Assembly (NCBI GenBank): GCA_963825845.1
Contig: CAWGVL010000064.1
Location: forward strand, 34,106 to 98,105
Source: DASQDN01 sp963825845
Lineage (GTDB): Bacteria > Acidobacteriota > Terriglobia > Bryobacterales > Bryobacteraceae
Reading direction: 5' to 3'
DNA length: 64,000 nucleotides
The notes beneath the pieces were generated by a model. That model saw only the letters and a list, made by a program, of their open reading frames with translations. It ran no database searches and was not told the origin of the DNA. Below, piece after piece: positions 1 through 10,572 of the stretch (the stretch's first letter is position 1; each line of letters begins with the position of its first letter). The position numbers and the translations under genes are program-made.

Positions 1-2286
1 GGCACAAGGCCGACTTCAGAATGAGAGTTCGACTAGGTGAGCTACCCGGCGCTGATACGAACTCGCGACAGGGATGGGTGGGCTTCCGCATCGGGATGCG
101 CGGCCATTTCAATGACTACCGTGACACCGCGATTCGCGGACTGGGGTAGACGCCGGCATATCGGGTGACGGGCGTCTGTTTATCGGCAAAGAAATGGACG
201 GCGGAGCGGTGAGTCACTTCAAGACTTGACGCTGACGCTTGAAAGCAGAGGCGGCAAGCTCGATTCTGTCAGCAGACGGCATCTCCGTCGAGCAGATTAT
301 CGCGGAGAACGAGATCCACGGGGGTGTGGCTCTCGTTTGCCACTCAGGTGAATTGCCGCGCGGATTACCTGACCGCTCTGAGCCCCGGACAGCGAATTCG
401 GGTAAGCCCGGTCAGCAGCGCGGCGGTTCGATGCGGTTTTGGTTCAGGGACTGGTCGCTGGACGGCGACGGCGTTGTTTCGCATCTGGAGCGTGCGTGGG
501 GGCCAATCCTGTTTACGCAATATGCGGTGGCGGGTGGGGTATTGAAAATGACTGTGCAACTCGCGCCGATGGAAGGCAATGAACCGGTGGCGCAATTGAT
601 GTTCAAAGGGCGAGCCGTCCGTGCAGTGCGAAGATCGATCCGTTTTCGAGACCGCGGCTTTCGCATTGACAAATGGGATTCGGCAAACGAGGTCCCGTTC
701 GAAATTGCCTTTAAGGGACAAATATACGCGGGACGATTCGTCGTGATCCGAAGAACAGGAACCAAATCGTAGCCGGGTCGCTCACGTGTCAAGGGGATTT
801 CGGGTTTCCCGCATGCGAGATCGCGCGAAATGTAAAGCTCGGCGCGGCCAGACATACTGTTTTTCACGGGCGATCAGCTTTACGAGGCCAATGGAGGATA
901 TGGGATTCAGCGAGCGCCACTCGAGGCCGCTCGATTAGACTATCTACGAAATGGTACATGTTCGGCTGGGCCTGGGGTGATCTCACTCGGGACACGCCCT
1001 GCATCTGTCTACCGGATGATCACGACGTCTATCACGGCAATCTATGGGGGGCAGGCGGACGTCGAGCCGAGTATCCATCGCCCGACGACGGATCCGCAGC
1101 TGTATCAACAAACCGGCCAGGATTCCGGTGGATATACGATGCCTGCTCCTTGGGTATCATGGTGGAGCGAACACAGTCAAGCCATCTACCGGATTCTCCA
1201 GACAATCGGCCGTAGATCAGAACATCGGAGTACATTACGGGCGTTTGACTTGTGGTGGCATCGACTTCGCGATTCTCGAAGATCGCAAATGGAAGTCGGC
1301 TCCGAAAACACTTCTTCCGGGCGCTGAAGATTCGAAACGGTTGGCCTCAGAATCGCGATTGGAATTCCGCCAAACAGGGCGATGCTCCCGGCGCACAACT
1401 CCTAGGCGAACGCCAAGAGAAATTTCTCGAGAGAGTGGGCGCAGGATTGGCCTGACACCGTGCAGATGAAAGCTGTCGTTTCCGCGACGATCTTCTGCAA
1501 CCTTGCGACACTGCCGAAGGAGATGATGAGCGACGCGGGAACGGCCAAAATTCCGGTTCAGCCGAAAGGCGGTTATGCGGAGAACGAGAAGCTCACACAG
1601 GACCACGATTCCAACGGCTGGCCGCAGACCCCCGGAATCGTGCACTGAGCGCAATGCGAAGTTGCTTAGCTGTGCATATCGCGGGCGATCAGCATATGGC
1701 GAGCACAGTCCAATACGGGATCGACGATTTCAACGACGGCCCGTATTGGCATCTGCAGTCCCGCTATCTCAAACATCTTCCCCAGGAGATGGTATCCGCC
1801 AAGCGCAGGCGCGAAATGCGAAGGCGGGCGCTCTCCGAAATACCGGTGAGTATCATGATGGTTTCGGCAATCATATGACTGTGCATGCGGTCGCGAACCC
1901 GCAGCAGTTTGGCGTGACGCCGCATGCCTTGAATGAACGTGCGCCCGGGTTCGGACTGGTTATCGTTCGATAAGAAAACTCGTGTCATCCGTTTGGAGAA
2001 CTATCCTCGCTGGGCTGACTTTCTCGAAAGCGGAGAGTATCCGGGGTGGCCGATCACGATACATCAGACGGACAACGGCTTGAACGGCGCGAACTGGGAG
2101 TTACGTCTTCCAGCGAAGGTTTCGGGTGTTGTGCGCGTGGTCACAGCGGACTAGAAGCAACATGTCGTTGCGTGGCCATCCACTTCAGCGATCGACCGCA
2201 TACCGGTGTGGAGCGACGGAACGTACGATGTCATGGTGGGATCGCGAGAGTTCCGCCGGTTGAAGGCTGCGTCCCGCAAGTTGTAG
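1..2286 (+). pseudogene. PhoD-like metallophosphatase, 5'-partial, multiply frameshifted
   Basis: Joining frames gives one continuous protein. An N-terminal beta-rich part (about 1-770) is followed by a PhoD/alkaline phosphatase D-like metallophosphatase core. The metal-binding DDHDVYHGN motif lies near 1013-1045, and a second motif, GDQHMAST, near 1688-1710. The product should be an exported, metal-dependent phosphoesterase. The start lies outside the window; the stop is TAG at 2284-2286. At least eight frame changes interrupt it (for example near 170-230, 620, 1150-1240, 1330, 1450, 1640, 1800 and 1960), yet the residues between them look conserved and no stretch is missing. That pattern suggests sequencing indels rather than an old pseudogene. 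Substrate specificity cannot be read from the sequence. Confidence 0.7.
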
Positions 2287-2389
2287 GGCGTGCCAATTCG
2301 CGAAGCGTTTGTTGTGGAGAGTCGTCGAACTCCAGTCGCCTGTCCTCATGGAGATATAACGTATAAAGCTACGGAAAGGAAACGAAGAA

Positions 2390-4201
2390 TTGTCATCGCA
2401 GCCGCTGAGCCAAAACAAGCACTTGTTGAGGTGGGTGGAAAAGATGGCGGAGTTAACGAGGCCCGCCGCCATTCACTGGGTGGATGGATCCCAGGAAGAG
2501 TACGACCAGCTCTGCGCGACGAGATGGTCGCCAATGGCACATTCATTCAGTCTGAACCAGGAACTTGGCCCGGCTGTTACTATGCGCGCTCCGATGCGAG
2601 CGACGTCGCTCGTGTAGAAGATCGCACGTTTATCTGCTCTCTCTCGAAAGACAACGCCGGTCCCACGAACAACTGGGAAAATCCGTTCATGATGCGCAGG
2701 AAGCTGAAGGAGCTTTTCAAGGGCTGCATGCAGGGGCGCACGATGTATGTGCTCCCGTTCAGCATGGGTCCGGTTGGCTCGCCATGTCGCAGATCGGCGT
2801 GCAGCTGACGGATTCGCCTTATGTCGTCGTGAACATGCGCATCATGGCGCGCATCGGCCTGCCCGTTTTCAAGGAGATCGATAAGGATGAAAAGCGCGTT
2901 GTGCCTTGCATGCACAGCGTTGGGCGCGCCGCTCGCGCCGGGCAGAAAGATGTGCCCTGGCCCTGCAACAAAGAGAAATACATCGTTCATTTCCCGGAGA
3001 CTCGCGAGATCTGGTCTTACGGTTCCGGCTACGGCGGGAATGCGCTGTTCGGTAAGAAATGTTTCGCGCTTACGCATCGCGTCGAACATGGCGCGCGATG
3101 AAGGCTGGATGGCCGAGCACATGCTGATTGTGGGTGTCGAAAGTCCGGAGGGCGAGAAGACCTATGTCGCGGCAGCTTTCCCAGCGCGTGCGGCAAGACA
3201 AATTTCGCGATGCTGATTCCGCCGGAGGGCTTTGAAGGCTGGAAAGTTTGGACGGTCGGCGACGACATCGCCTGGATTCGACCGGACGGGAATGGCCGGC
3301 TGCATGCGATCAATCCGGAGGCTGGATTCTTTGGCGTCGCTCCCGGGACTTCGGCGAAAACCAACCCCAATGCGATGGCGACTCTGGCAAAGAACACGAT
3401 CTTCACCAATGTTGCGCTGACGCCCGGAAGGCGGCGTCTGGTGGGAGGGGATGACAGACCAGCCTCCTGCCGAATGCATGGACTGGCAGGGCAAGCGAGT
3501 GGACTCCGGAGATTGGCAAAGAAACGGGCGCCAAGGCCGCGCATCCGAATGCTCGATTTACTGCGCCTGCATCACAATGCCCGACGATCGATCCTGCGTG
3601 GGAGGGGCCCGACGGTGTTCCCATCAGCGCGTTCATTTTCGGCGGCCGCCGCGCAACGAATATCCCGCTGGTGTATCAGGCATTCAATTGGAGCGCCGGC
3701 GTTTACATCGGCGCGACGATGGGATCGGAAATGACGGCTGCCGCTGCGGGGACAATCGGAAAGGTTCGGCGCGACCCGATGGCCATGCTGCCCTTCTGCG
3801 GCTATCACATGGGCGATTATTTCCGGCACTGGATCAAGATGCAGCGGATCTTGAGTGTGACGCCGCGCGTGTTCCATGTGAACTGGTTCCGCAAAGATAC
3901 CGAGGGCAAGTTCCTTGGCCGGGGTTTGGCGAAAACATGCGGGTGCTGAAATGGATCGTGGATCGAGTGCGAGGCCGCACGCAAGGCAAAGAGACAGCAA
4001 TCGGATGGACGCCGTGCTACGAGATCGATCGAGTGGAAAGGTCTGGATTTTCCGCAGGAGCAATTCGAGCAACTGCAAGCCGTCGATCGCAGACGCTTGG
4101 AAGGCGGAGGTGATGGGGCACGAGGAGTTGTTCATCAACCTTCACGATCATTTGCCGCCCGAAATGATCTATGAGCGCGAACTACTGATTTGTCGTTTGT
4201 A
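2390..4201 (+). pseudogene. pckG: Phosphoenolpyruvate carboxykinase (GTP), frameshifted many times
   Basis: Pieced together across frames, this is full-length GTP-dependent PEP carboxykinase, which converts oxaloacetate and GTP to PEP, GDP and CO2 at the entry to gluconeogenesis. Recognisable blocks in order are EEYDQLC and WPGCYYARSD near the N-terminus, SLSKDNAGPTNNW, the kinase P-loop SACGKTNFAML (about 3185-3215), WTVGDDIAW, and FGGRRATNIPLVYQAFNW (about 3640-3690). The reconstructed length is about 600 residues, normal for the family. A TTG at 2390 with GGAAAGGAAA upstream fits the family N-terminus. I count roughly ten frame changes in 1.8 kb, several of them quick out-and-back pairs. 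A housekeeping enzyme with intact residues between indels argues for read errors. If the indels are real, the gene is dead. Confidence 0.85.
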
Positions 4202-4206
4202 GATCG

Positions 4207-5388
4207 TTAGTGAATGGCGAGGTTGCGCAGTCTTGCGCCGGCTTGGAGCAGAGTTTCTTCTTTCTTGCAGAAGCAGAATCGTACGATGTGTTTGCCACGC
4301 GCAGGTTCGGAGAAGAAACTGGAGCCCGGCACGCAAGCGACGCCGATGTCTCCGATCAGGTGCTTCGTGAATGCGACATCGTCGGGAAAGCCGAATCCCG
4401 AGATGTCGCACATAACGTAATAGGCTCCTTCCGGCTTGTAACAGAGGAATCCAGCCTGTTCCAACTGGCCAACAATGATGTCCCGTTTTGCTGTGTAGGT
4501 GGTCGCAAGGCCGTCGTAGTAGGATCCCGGCATTCCTAACGCTGCTGCGCCCGCTTGCTGCAGTGGCGCTGCAGCCCCCACAGTAAGAAAGTCGTGGACT
4601 TTCCGAACTCCGTCCGAAAGATCCGCCGGCGCCATCACCCATCCGATTCGCCAGCCCGTCACCGAGTATGTCTTACTCATGCTGTTGATGATGATCGTGC
4701 GATCGCGCATGCCAGGAAGAGTCGCCATTGGTATGTGCTGCGCTCCATCGTACAGAATGTGCTCATAAATTTCATCGGTGAGAACCAGTGTGTCGAACTC
4801 CTCGGCAAGACTTGCGATGTACGCCAACTCGTCGCGCTGAAACACACGACCGGTCGGGTTATTGGGACTGTTCAGGATAATCGCCTTGGTTCGCGAGGAG
4901 AAGGCGCTTCGTAGTTCGTCGCGATCGAATGTCCAGTGCGGCGGGCGCAGAGTCACAAGTTTGCTGATGGCGCCGCAGAGCAAGGTATCCGGACGGTAGT
5001 TCTCGTAAAAGGGCTCGAAGAGTACGATCTCATCACCGGGATTGGTCACGCCCATAAGCGACGCGATCATGCCTTCTGTGGCGCCGCAGCAGACCGTGAT
5101 CTCTCGTTCAGGGTCGTACTCCAGCGCGTAGGTCTTTCGGTATTTTTCCGCAATTGCGTTGCGAAGTGATTTCGCTCCCCAAGTGTTCGCGTACTGATTG
5201 ACATCGCGCTCGATCGCGCGAACGGCCGCGTTCTTTACTAACTCAGGCGCTGGAAAGTCCGGGAAGCCTTGCGCGAGATTCACGGCTCCATGCTGGAGAG
5301 CCAACCGGCTCATGTCGCGGATCACCGATTCCTTGAAACCGGCGGTCTTCGTGCTTCGGAAGCGTTCCCGCTGAGTAAGAGTGATCAC
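4207..5388 (-). CDS. PLP-dependent aminotransferase, class I/II
   Basis: A 393-residue fold-type I aminotransferase, close to methionine/kynurenine-type (MtnE/YbdL-like) enzymes that transfer an amino group to a 2-oxo acid in the cytosol. Visible motifs are NLAQGFPDFPAPE near the N-terminus, the NSPNNPTG loop (residues 174-181), TDEIYEH (204-210) and the PLP lysine in SMSKTYSVTGWR (Lys239). The carboxylate-binding arginine is in the C-terminal IVRFCF segment. The length is complete and no frame is broken. The start is GTG at 5388. A CATAAT -10 candidate at 5398-5403 (reverse strand) ends nine bases upstream and I see no clear Shine-Dalgarno. It converges tail to tail with pckG with only five bases between them. 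The exact substrate cannot be decided from motifs. Confidence 0.88.
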   Translation of the reverse strand: MITLTQRERFRSTKTAGFKESVIRDMSRLALQHGAVNLAQGFPDFPAPELVKNAAVRAIERDVNQYANTWGAKSLRNAIAEKYRKTYALEYDPEREITVCCGATEGMIASLMGVTNPGDEIVLFEPFYENYRPDTLLCGAISKLVTLRPPHWTFDRDELRSAFSSRTKAIILNSPNNPTGRVFQRDELAYIASLAEEFDTLVLTDEIYEHILYDGAQHIPMATLPGMRDRTIIINSMSKTYSVTGWRIGWVMAPADLSDGVRKVHDFLTVGAAAPLQQAGAAALGMPGSYYDGLATTYTAKRDIIVGQLEQAGFLCYKPEGAYYVMCDISGFGFPDDVAFTKHLIGDIGVACVPGSSFFSEPARGKHIVRFCFCKKEETLLQAGARLRNLAIH

Positions 5389-5415
5389 TTCGCGTTGATT
5401 ATGTCACCTACTGCG

Positions 5416-6015
5416 CTATTGGATTGTGCTTGCGCCTTCGGTTCCCAGATCTTCCGGCGCTACGTTCCTGTTGACGTGTCGATCGAGGTTGATAACGTAC
5501 GTGTCGGGGCTGTCGATCAGGATCGGCGAGTGCGTGGCCGCAACGATTCGGAACTTCCGCTGAGCTGCAAGCTCCAGTAGCATCTTGAGTATGCGGCGCT
5601 GATTCGAGATAGAGAGCGCCATCTCCGGTTCATCGAGTAATAGGATTGTGCCATCCGGCAAAGATGGAAAGTTCTCGCGGAACATGGACAACATTACCTG
5701 GCCGTGACTGGCCATCTGCAGGAACTCCAACATCTCGGGGTTGTCTTTGAAAATATCGAGCTGCGTACGAGGGTTGTGCTGTTCCGCATCGAACAGGAAA
5801 ACCTTCCCAAACTGCACGTCTCCCTTGTCCAGCCGGTAGACGTATCCATCAACCTGCTGTTCGCGAAGAGCATAGTAAATGGAATGCAGCAGGGTCGATT
5901 TTCCCGAGCCGTTCTCTCCGGTCAGCATGACGACGGGTGAGAAAGATCGACCACCATCGGCATATGAAAGTTGAGCGACGTAAATACCCGGGTGGCCGAG
6001 GATCTTAAGATACAT
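5416..6015 (-). CDS. Small AAA/ABC-type ATPase (COG3910-like)
   Basis: A 199-residue stand-alone ATPase domain of the RecF/SMC/ABC type. It has Walker A GENGSGKST (33-41), a signature-like SHGQ (103-106), Walker B LLLDEPE (125-131) and a switch histidine in AATHSP (His162). No membrane segment or transporter partner is next to it, so a soluble ATPase of the COG3910 'predicted ATPase' type is more likely than an import/export ATPase. The aminotransferase lies immediately downstream on the same strand (27-base gap) and could be co-transcribed, although that gene also has its own promoter candidate. The cellular role is unknown. Confidence 0.8.
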   Translation of the reverse strand: MYLKILGHPGIYVAQLSYADGGRSFSPVVMLTGENGSGKSTLLHSIYYALREQQVDGYVYRLDKGDVQFGKVFLFDAEQHNPRTQLDIFKDNPEMLEFLQMASHGQVMLSMFRENFPSLPDGTILLLDEPEMALSISNQRRILKMLLELAAQRKFRIVAATHSPILIDSPDTYVINLDRHVNRNVAPEDLGTEGASTIQ

Positions 6016-6021
6016 GAACCC

Positions 6022-6351
6022 TCAGCATAGCAATCGTGAATTTAAGCATCCGGATGAACTGAAAGCAGGTAGGGGATAAAGATCGAAGGGAGGCCGAATA
6101 GCCTCCCCGTGAATTCTTCGTCTACACCTTGGCTTAGGCGGCGGCAGTTCGCGAGCTTTGCACTCCGAGCTGAATCCATTCCGGCCATGAGTTCCATCAC
6201 AGAATGGCTTGTTTTCCGCCATCCCACACCGGCAGAGCGAAATCGTCTGACGGCCCGCTAGCCCGAACGTGTTCCCTTCAAAGTCCTGAATCTCAAAATC
6301 CCCTTCGATTCGAATGGGACCGTTCCTTAGGATTGTTACTTTCGCTGACAT
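6022..6351 (-). CDS. CDGSH-type iron-sulfur domain protein
   Basis: The N-terminal 70 residues form a CDGSH iron-sulfur (mitoNEET-like) domain, with the 2Fe-2S ligands Cys40, Cys42, Cys51 and His55 in the arrangement CRC-x8-CDGTH. Such proteins bind a redox-active, acid-labile cluster and act in electron transfer or cluster traffic. The ATG at 6351 matches the family start, MSAKVTILRNGP. After ARELPPPKP the C-terminal 40 residues (basic, then proline- and serine-rich) do not resemble the family, whose members usually stop about there. An indel just after the domain may therefore have lengthened the reading frame artificially. The gene starts 59 bases from the divergent exported-protein gene. 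Confidence 0.85.
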   Translation of the reverse strand: MSAKVTILRNGPIRIEGDFEIQDFEGNTFGLAGRQTISLCRCGMAENKPFCDGTHGRNGFSSECKARELPPPKPRCRRRIHGEAIRPPFDLYPLPAFSSSGCLNSRLLC

Positions 6352-6409
6352 ATTGCACCTGCATGGTAGCAGATCATCTCTCACGCGCCTCCTCGATATA
6401 ATCCGGGGT

Positions 6410-7668
6410 ATGCGGCTCGTCACCGTGTTGTCGCTGTTCGTGGCGGCCCTCGTCTGCAACATCGGACGAAATCTCCTCGAGAAGTCCTTCTGCTGGCCCG
6501 TGTCCGCGCGCACATGTCTAGTTTGTTAAACCGGCTTCCGAACTATACGTGTTTGCAGACAATTGAGCGCACCAGCAGGATCCCGGGCAAACGTACCGAA
6601 CTGATCGATTTGGTGCGACTCGAGGTGGCGCTGGTGAACGGACGAGAGCTGTTTGCCTGGCCCGGATCTCGCAATTTCGAAGATGGCGAGATCACCGACA
6701 TGGTGAAAGGAGGCGCGATCGGGAATGGGAATTTCGCGCTCCACGCAAAATCGGTATTCCAAAGCAACACACCCCGTTTCACGTTTGCGGGCGAGCGCAT
6801 TCGCGAGGACGGGCGCAATACACTACGGTGGGACTTTGTTGTACCCCAGCTACTCAGCGGATACACATTGAAGCAGGGGGAGCAACGAGCGATTGTTGGA
6901 TACCACGGGTCGTTTTGGGTAAATCCAACGTCATTGGATCTGGTTCGCCTCGAAGTCTATGCGGACGATATACCATCCAATCTCAAAATCGCGAGCACAG
7001 CGGACTCCGTCGAGTATCACCGTGTACAGCTAGGCGAAGGGGCGTTCCTGCTTCCAAGCAAGTCTGAGTTGACTATGAAAGACTTGGGCGAGCGGAGAGC
7101 CAGAACCGCACTACATTTACTGAATGCCGGCAATATTCCGGTGAGTCGATCATCTCCTTCGATGATCCTTCTGACACGATAACGGTTGCGCAAGAAGAGA
7201 GAACATTACATCTACCCGCGGGTTCGTCTGGAACTAGCGCTTGAAACGCCGGTTGTAGAAGGCCAGACTGCCGTGGGAGATCCCGTTACAGCTATCCTAA
7301 AGAGATCAGTGAAGTTGGGTTCTGGCCTGGTGGCGCCGAAGGGCGCGCTGGTGCACGGCAGAATGACACACCTACGGCGTCAGCAGAGCAGCCGGCCAGG
7401 ATGGGCGATTGGGATGACATTCTTCGAGATGGAGTGGCCCGGTACACGTGCGAAGCTTCGCGCAGCCTTGGAAGACATGCCAAGTGTGTCGATGCTTGCC
7501 GCGACCAATTCTGACTATCGCATGCTGCTTCGCCAGATCGCGTATCAGGAAGGCATCTTTCTGTTACCCGGTTATCGCCTCACCGTTCCCCGCGGCTTCC
7601 TGATGATTTGGCGTACACAGCCGCTTCAAGCAGAGGACAACAGTGATCCAATTCGAACTCGAAACTGA
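6410..7668 (+). CDS. Exported protein of unknown function, frameshifted
   Basis: The ATG at 6410 begins a signal peptide (MRLVTVLSLFVAALVC). The frame breaks near 6485-6510 and continues as LNRLPNYTCLQTIERTSR, VRLEVALVNGRELFAWPG, GGAIGNGNFALHAK and VVGYHGSFWV. After further frame changes near 7130 and 7225 it resumes as LELALETPVVEGQTAVGDPV and KGALVHGRMTHLRRQ up to the stop at 7666-7668. The intact product would be about 410 residues and secreted or periplasmic. It resembles a family of uncharacterised exported proteins I associate with Acidobacteriota, where the N-terminal 'RLPNYTCLQTIER' segment recurs. No enzyme motif is visible. The GH88 gene begins inside its 3' end, suggesting co-transcription. 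Confidence 0.55.
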
Positions 7669-8772
7669 TCGTACGCTGTTCGAGAACGCATTCAAGTTTG
7701 CGCAGAAACAGGTTCGGGCGCTGATTGAGCGCGACCCGGATTACTATCCCATCCATACGGAAGAAGGCAAGTGGCGGCACGACCGTCCTGTCTGGACGCA
7801 CTGGTGCGACGGATTCTTACCCGGAATGATGTGGATCTTCCATCGCAACCATGGTCCGGGGCACCAGAATGGTGATTGGTGGTTCGAGCAAGCGATGCGG
7901 TACTCAAGGCCACTGGAGCCGCGTAAGTTCGACCACGAAGTGCATGATCACGGATTTGTTTTCCTGTCGACCTTCTATCGCTGGTACCAGTTAACGAAAG
8001 ATCCGAATCTGAATGAGGTTCTCGTTCAAGCCGGAGAGACGCTCGCCGAGCGGTTTAATCACAAGGGAAACTTCATTCGATCGTTTATCTCAGAGGATTC
8101 GCTGTTCATCGACATCATGATGAATATCGGAATCATCTACTATGCCGCGCGGGAGACAGGCGACCGGACGCTGCGCGATATCGCTACCAGACACGCGCTC
8201 ACGACTCGTCGATGCCTGGTACGCGGTGACGGCTCGACTGCGCAAGAGGGCATCTTCGACCTTGAAACCGGTGAGTTCCTCCGACAGAGTACACAGCAGG
8301 GATACCGCGGAGATTCATGTTGGTCACGAGGATTGGCTTGGTCGTTGTATGGGTTCAATACCTGTTATGAGTACAGCCGCGATCCACGATTTCTCGAGAC
8401 GTCCAGGCTTGCGCGGATTACTACATCACGCACAGTCCATCCGATGGTATTCCGCCGTGGGATTTCACTGCGCCTGTTGAAAGTCGAAAGCTGGTCGACA
8501 CGTCCGCGGCCGCGATTGCCGCTTCCGGTCTCTTCCGTTTGTGCAGGCTTGTGCCCGATCCGATGAAGGGCCACCTCTATTGGACAACGGCGATCAGAAT
8601 CCTGCGCAGCTTGTGTGACAAGCATCTGGCCAGTTCGACCGCAGGGTGGGAAGGAATATTGAAGGGTGGGGTGTACCACGTCCACAAGGAACTCGGAGTC
8701 AACGAGTCCGTGATGTGGGGTGATTATTTCTTCGTGGAAGCACTCGATTCAGCGCTTCGACAAATGCAGTAA
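7643..8772 (+). CDS. Glycoside hydrolase family 88-like unsaturated glucuronyl hydrolase, frameshifted
   Basis: An (alpha/alpha)6-barrel hydrolase of the GH88/GH105 type, which removes unsaturated uronic acids left by polysaccharide lyases. Visible blocks are WTHWCDGFLPGMMW, DHGFVFLSTFYRW, SLFIDIMMNIGI, QGYRGDSCWSRGLAWSLYG, DTSAAAIAASGLFRLC and GVNESVMWGDYFFVEAL, ending at TAA 8770-8772. The frame is lost near 8405-8420 (after RFLETS) and regained by about 8540. Joined, the protein has about 376 residues, a normal GH88 length. The GTG at 7643 overlaps the end of the upstream gene. No signal peptide is evident, so it probably acts in the cytoplasm on imported oligosaccharides. The gene is followed by a strong terminator. 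Confidence 0.82.
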
Positions 8773-8811
8773 AGGCGGACAATCCGACCATCCGGACTGT
8801 CCGCCTCTTTT
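8773..8811. terminator. Bidirectional intrinsic terminator
   Basis: A nine-base stem (AGGCGGACA / TGTCCGCCT) is extended by a further TCCG/CGGA pairing. It is flanked by CTTTT on the plus strand and, read in reverse, by CCTTTACT. It lies one base after the GH88 stop and four bases from the OmpA-like stop, so it can serve both convergent genes. Confidence 0.85.
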
Positions 8812-8814
8812 CGT

Positions 8815-10515
8815 TTAGCGGTTGGGTTGTGCTGGCTGCGTGGAGAGTGTCGTGGAAGGTGTCGTACCGCGCATATCGGACAGCTTCGTCCCGATCACTT
8901 CTCCCGAAACCACCAGTTCGACGCGCCGGTTCTGCTGGCGGCCTGCGGCAGTATCATTCGTTGCGACCGGTGTCGTTTCCCCAAAGCCCTTCGAAGTAAG
9001 GATATCGGGCCTCAGGCCCTGTGTAATGAGATACTCACGCACGGAGTTCGCGCGTTGCTCAGAGAGCCGCTGGTTGTACGCATCGCTTCCGACGCTATCG
9101 GTATGGCCTTCAACTTCAATAAGCAAGCCCGGATGCGAGAGTACGATTCCGGCGACTCGCGCAAGTTTCTCACGCGCCACTGGCCGGAGTGTCCACTTTG
9201 CTGTATCGAACAGGACGTCGGACATGTTCACGATGAGACCTCTCGCTGTGTCGCGCGTTTCCAGTATCATGTTGAACTGATCTAACAGTTGCTTGCGGAG
9301 CTTCTCCTTATCCTGTTCCGCGTTCAGACGCGCACGGTCTGCATCCTGAGCTTGCTGCGCCAGCAATTGCTGCTGATGCAGCGCGGCCTGACGAGCTGCG
9401 TCGGCTTCAGCTTTCGCCTTTTCCGCGGCTAAACGCTCGGCCTCTGCGGCCTTCTGCGCGGCCTCAGCCGCGAGACGATTAGCATCGGCCTGCGCACGAC
9501 GCTCCGATTCCAGCTTGGCCGTCTGCTCGGCCAGCGCCCGGCGCTGCGCTTCAAGCCGCTGTTGCTCTTCGGCCTGTGCCCGCATGCGTGCTTCTTCTTC
9601 GGCTTTGGCTTTCTCAGCCGCTTCCCTCTCGGCAGCAGCGCGGCGCTCATTCGCAAGCCTCTCCTGCTCCTGGCGTTCCAGCGCGATCAGGCGCGCATCC
9701 TCGGCGGTCTGAGCAGCTTCTCGCGCGACCATGCTGCTCGGTTTGTCTTGCTTCCGAGCCTTGTAATCCTCCGCTTGCTTTAGCAGAGTTTCCGCCTTGG
9801 TAAACGAGTCGCCGGCATACTTGTCGGCGCCTGTCCAACGTGCAATCTGAACTGCGTTGCGCGCTTCCCACAGGTATAGGGGCGTCTTACTAGGATCCGC
9901 CGGCATGGAGCGCGTAGCTGACTGGTCCGGTTTGAACACGTAGGAGCCGCGCTTCAAAAGCTCATACTTTGCATCGATAACATCTGCTTTACCGAGCGTG
10001 TCGTCGCGAAGTACATTCTCCATGACAACGACGTCGCTTGGCTGGCTTACCGCGAAGTATGGCTCAGCAGTAACAATCATGCCGAATGACTGGAACTCGG
10101 TAGATACATTCAACTTGCCTCGACCTTGAGAATCCAGCAAAATTTCCCCAAGATTCTTCGCGCGACCTTCGGGTGTAATTGCCCACAGCACGTAGGTGAG
10201 GTACTCAGGGCCATACTTCTGGGCTACATTCATATCATCGAACTCAACTTCGATCTCTATATAGCCTTTCTTACTCTCTACTTTGGCCTCGCCTCTAGCC
10301 TTGGGCATCAGCGCAGTCCCGGCAAAGTTAATCTTGGTTGCTCCGCCGCGGTGGCGATAATTCACCGCCTTCGCAGTCCTCGAAACGACTGTTACACGAT
10401 AAATCGGTTGTGATTCCAGAGTTACTGTTTGTGGTTGATTGTTAGTCTGGGTCGGATTCGTTACTTGCGCGGCGATAAGTCCCGCCGCAAGCAACGACGA
10501 GTAGATAATTTTCAT
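8815..10515 (-). CDS. OmpA-family peptidoglycan-associated protein with alanine-rich coiled coil
   Basis: A 566-residue exported protein. It has a signal peptide (MKIIYSSLLAAGLIAAQ), a beta-rich region of about 200 residues, then a long Ala/Glu/Gln/Lys/Arg-rich coiled coil (about 235-410). The C-terminus is an OmpA-like peptidoglycan-binding domain: SDVLFDTAKWTL, EVEGHTDSVG, NQRLSEQRANSVREYL and GFGETTPVATN, with the diaminopimelate-binding Asp and Arg of NRRVELV. It should sit in the periplasm, probably tethered to the cell wall, with the coiled coil as a spacer. The ATG at 10515 has a strong Shine-Dalgarno (GGGGGAGG), unlike many genes here. The start of the next gene upstream on this strand is far away, so this is probably a single-gene unit. 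Confidence 0.88.
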   Translation of the reverse strand: MKIIYSSLLAAGLIAAQVTNPTQTNNQPQTVTLESQPIYRVTVVSRTAKAVNYRHRGGATKINFAGTALMPKARGEAKVESKKGYIEIEVEFDDMNVAQKYGPEYLTYVLWAITPEGRAKNLGEILLDSQGRGKLNVSTEFQSFGMIVTAEPYFAVSQPSDVVVMENVLRDDTLGKADVIDAKYELLKRGSYVFKPDQSATRSMPADPSKTPLYLWEARNAVQIARWTGADKYAGDSFTKAETLLKQAEDYKARKQDKPSSMVAREAAQTAEDARLIALERQEQERLANERRAAAEREAAEKAKAEEEARMRAQAEEQQRLEAQRRALAEQTAKLESERRAQADANRLAAEAAQKAAEAERLAAEKAKAEADAARQAALHQQQLLAQQAQDADRARLNAEQDKEKLRKQLLDQFNMILETRDTARGLIVNMSDVLFDTAKWTLRPVAREKLARVAGIVLSHPGLLIEVEGHTDSVGSDAYNQRLSEQRANSVREYLITQGLRPDILTSKGFGETTPVATNDTAAGRQQNRRVELVVSGEVIGTKLSDMRGTTPSTTLSTQPAQPNR

Positions 10516-10572
10516 GCGACCTCCCCCTTCGGCATGGTAGCACGCAGAGGTCCATACACAACCTGCGTCCTT

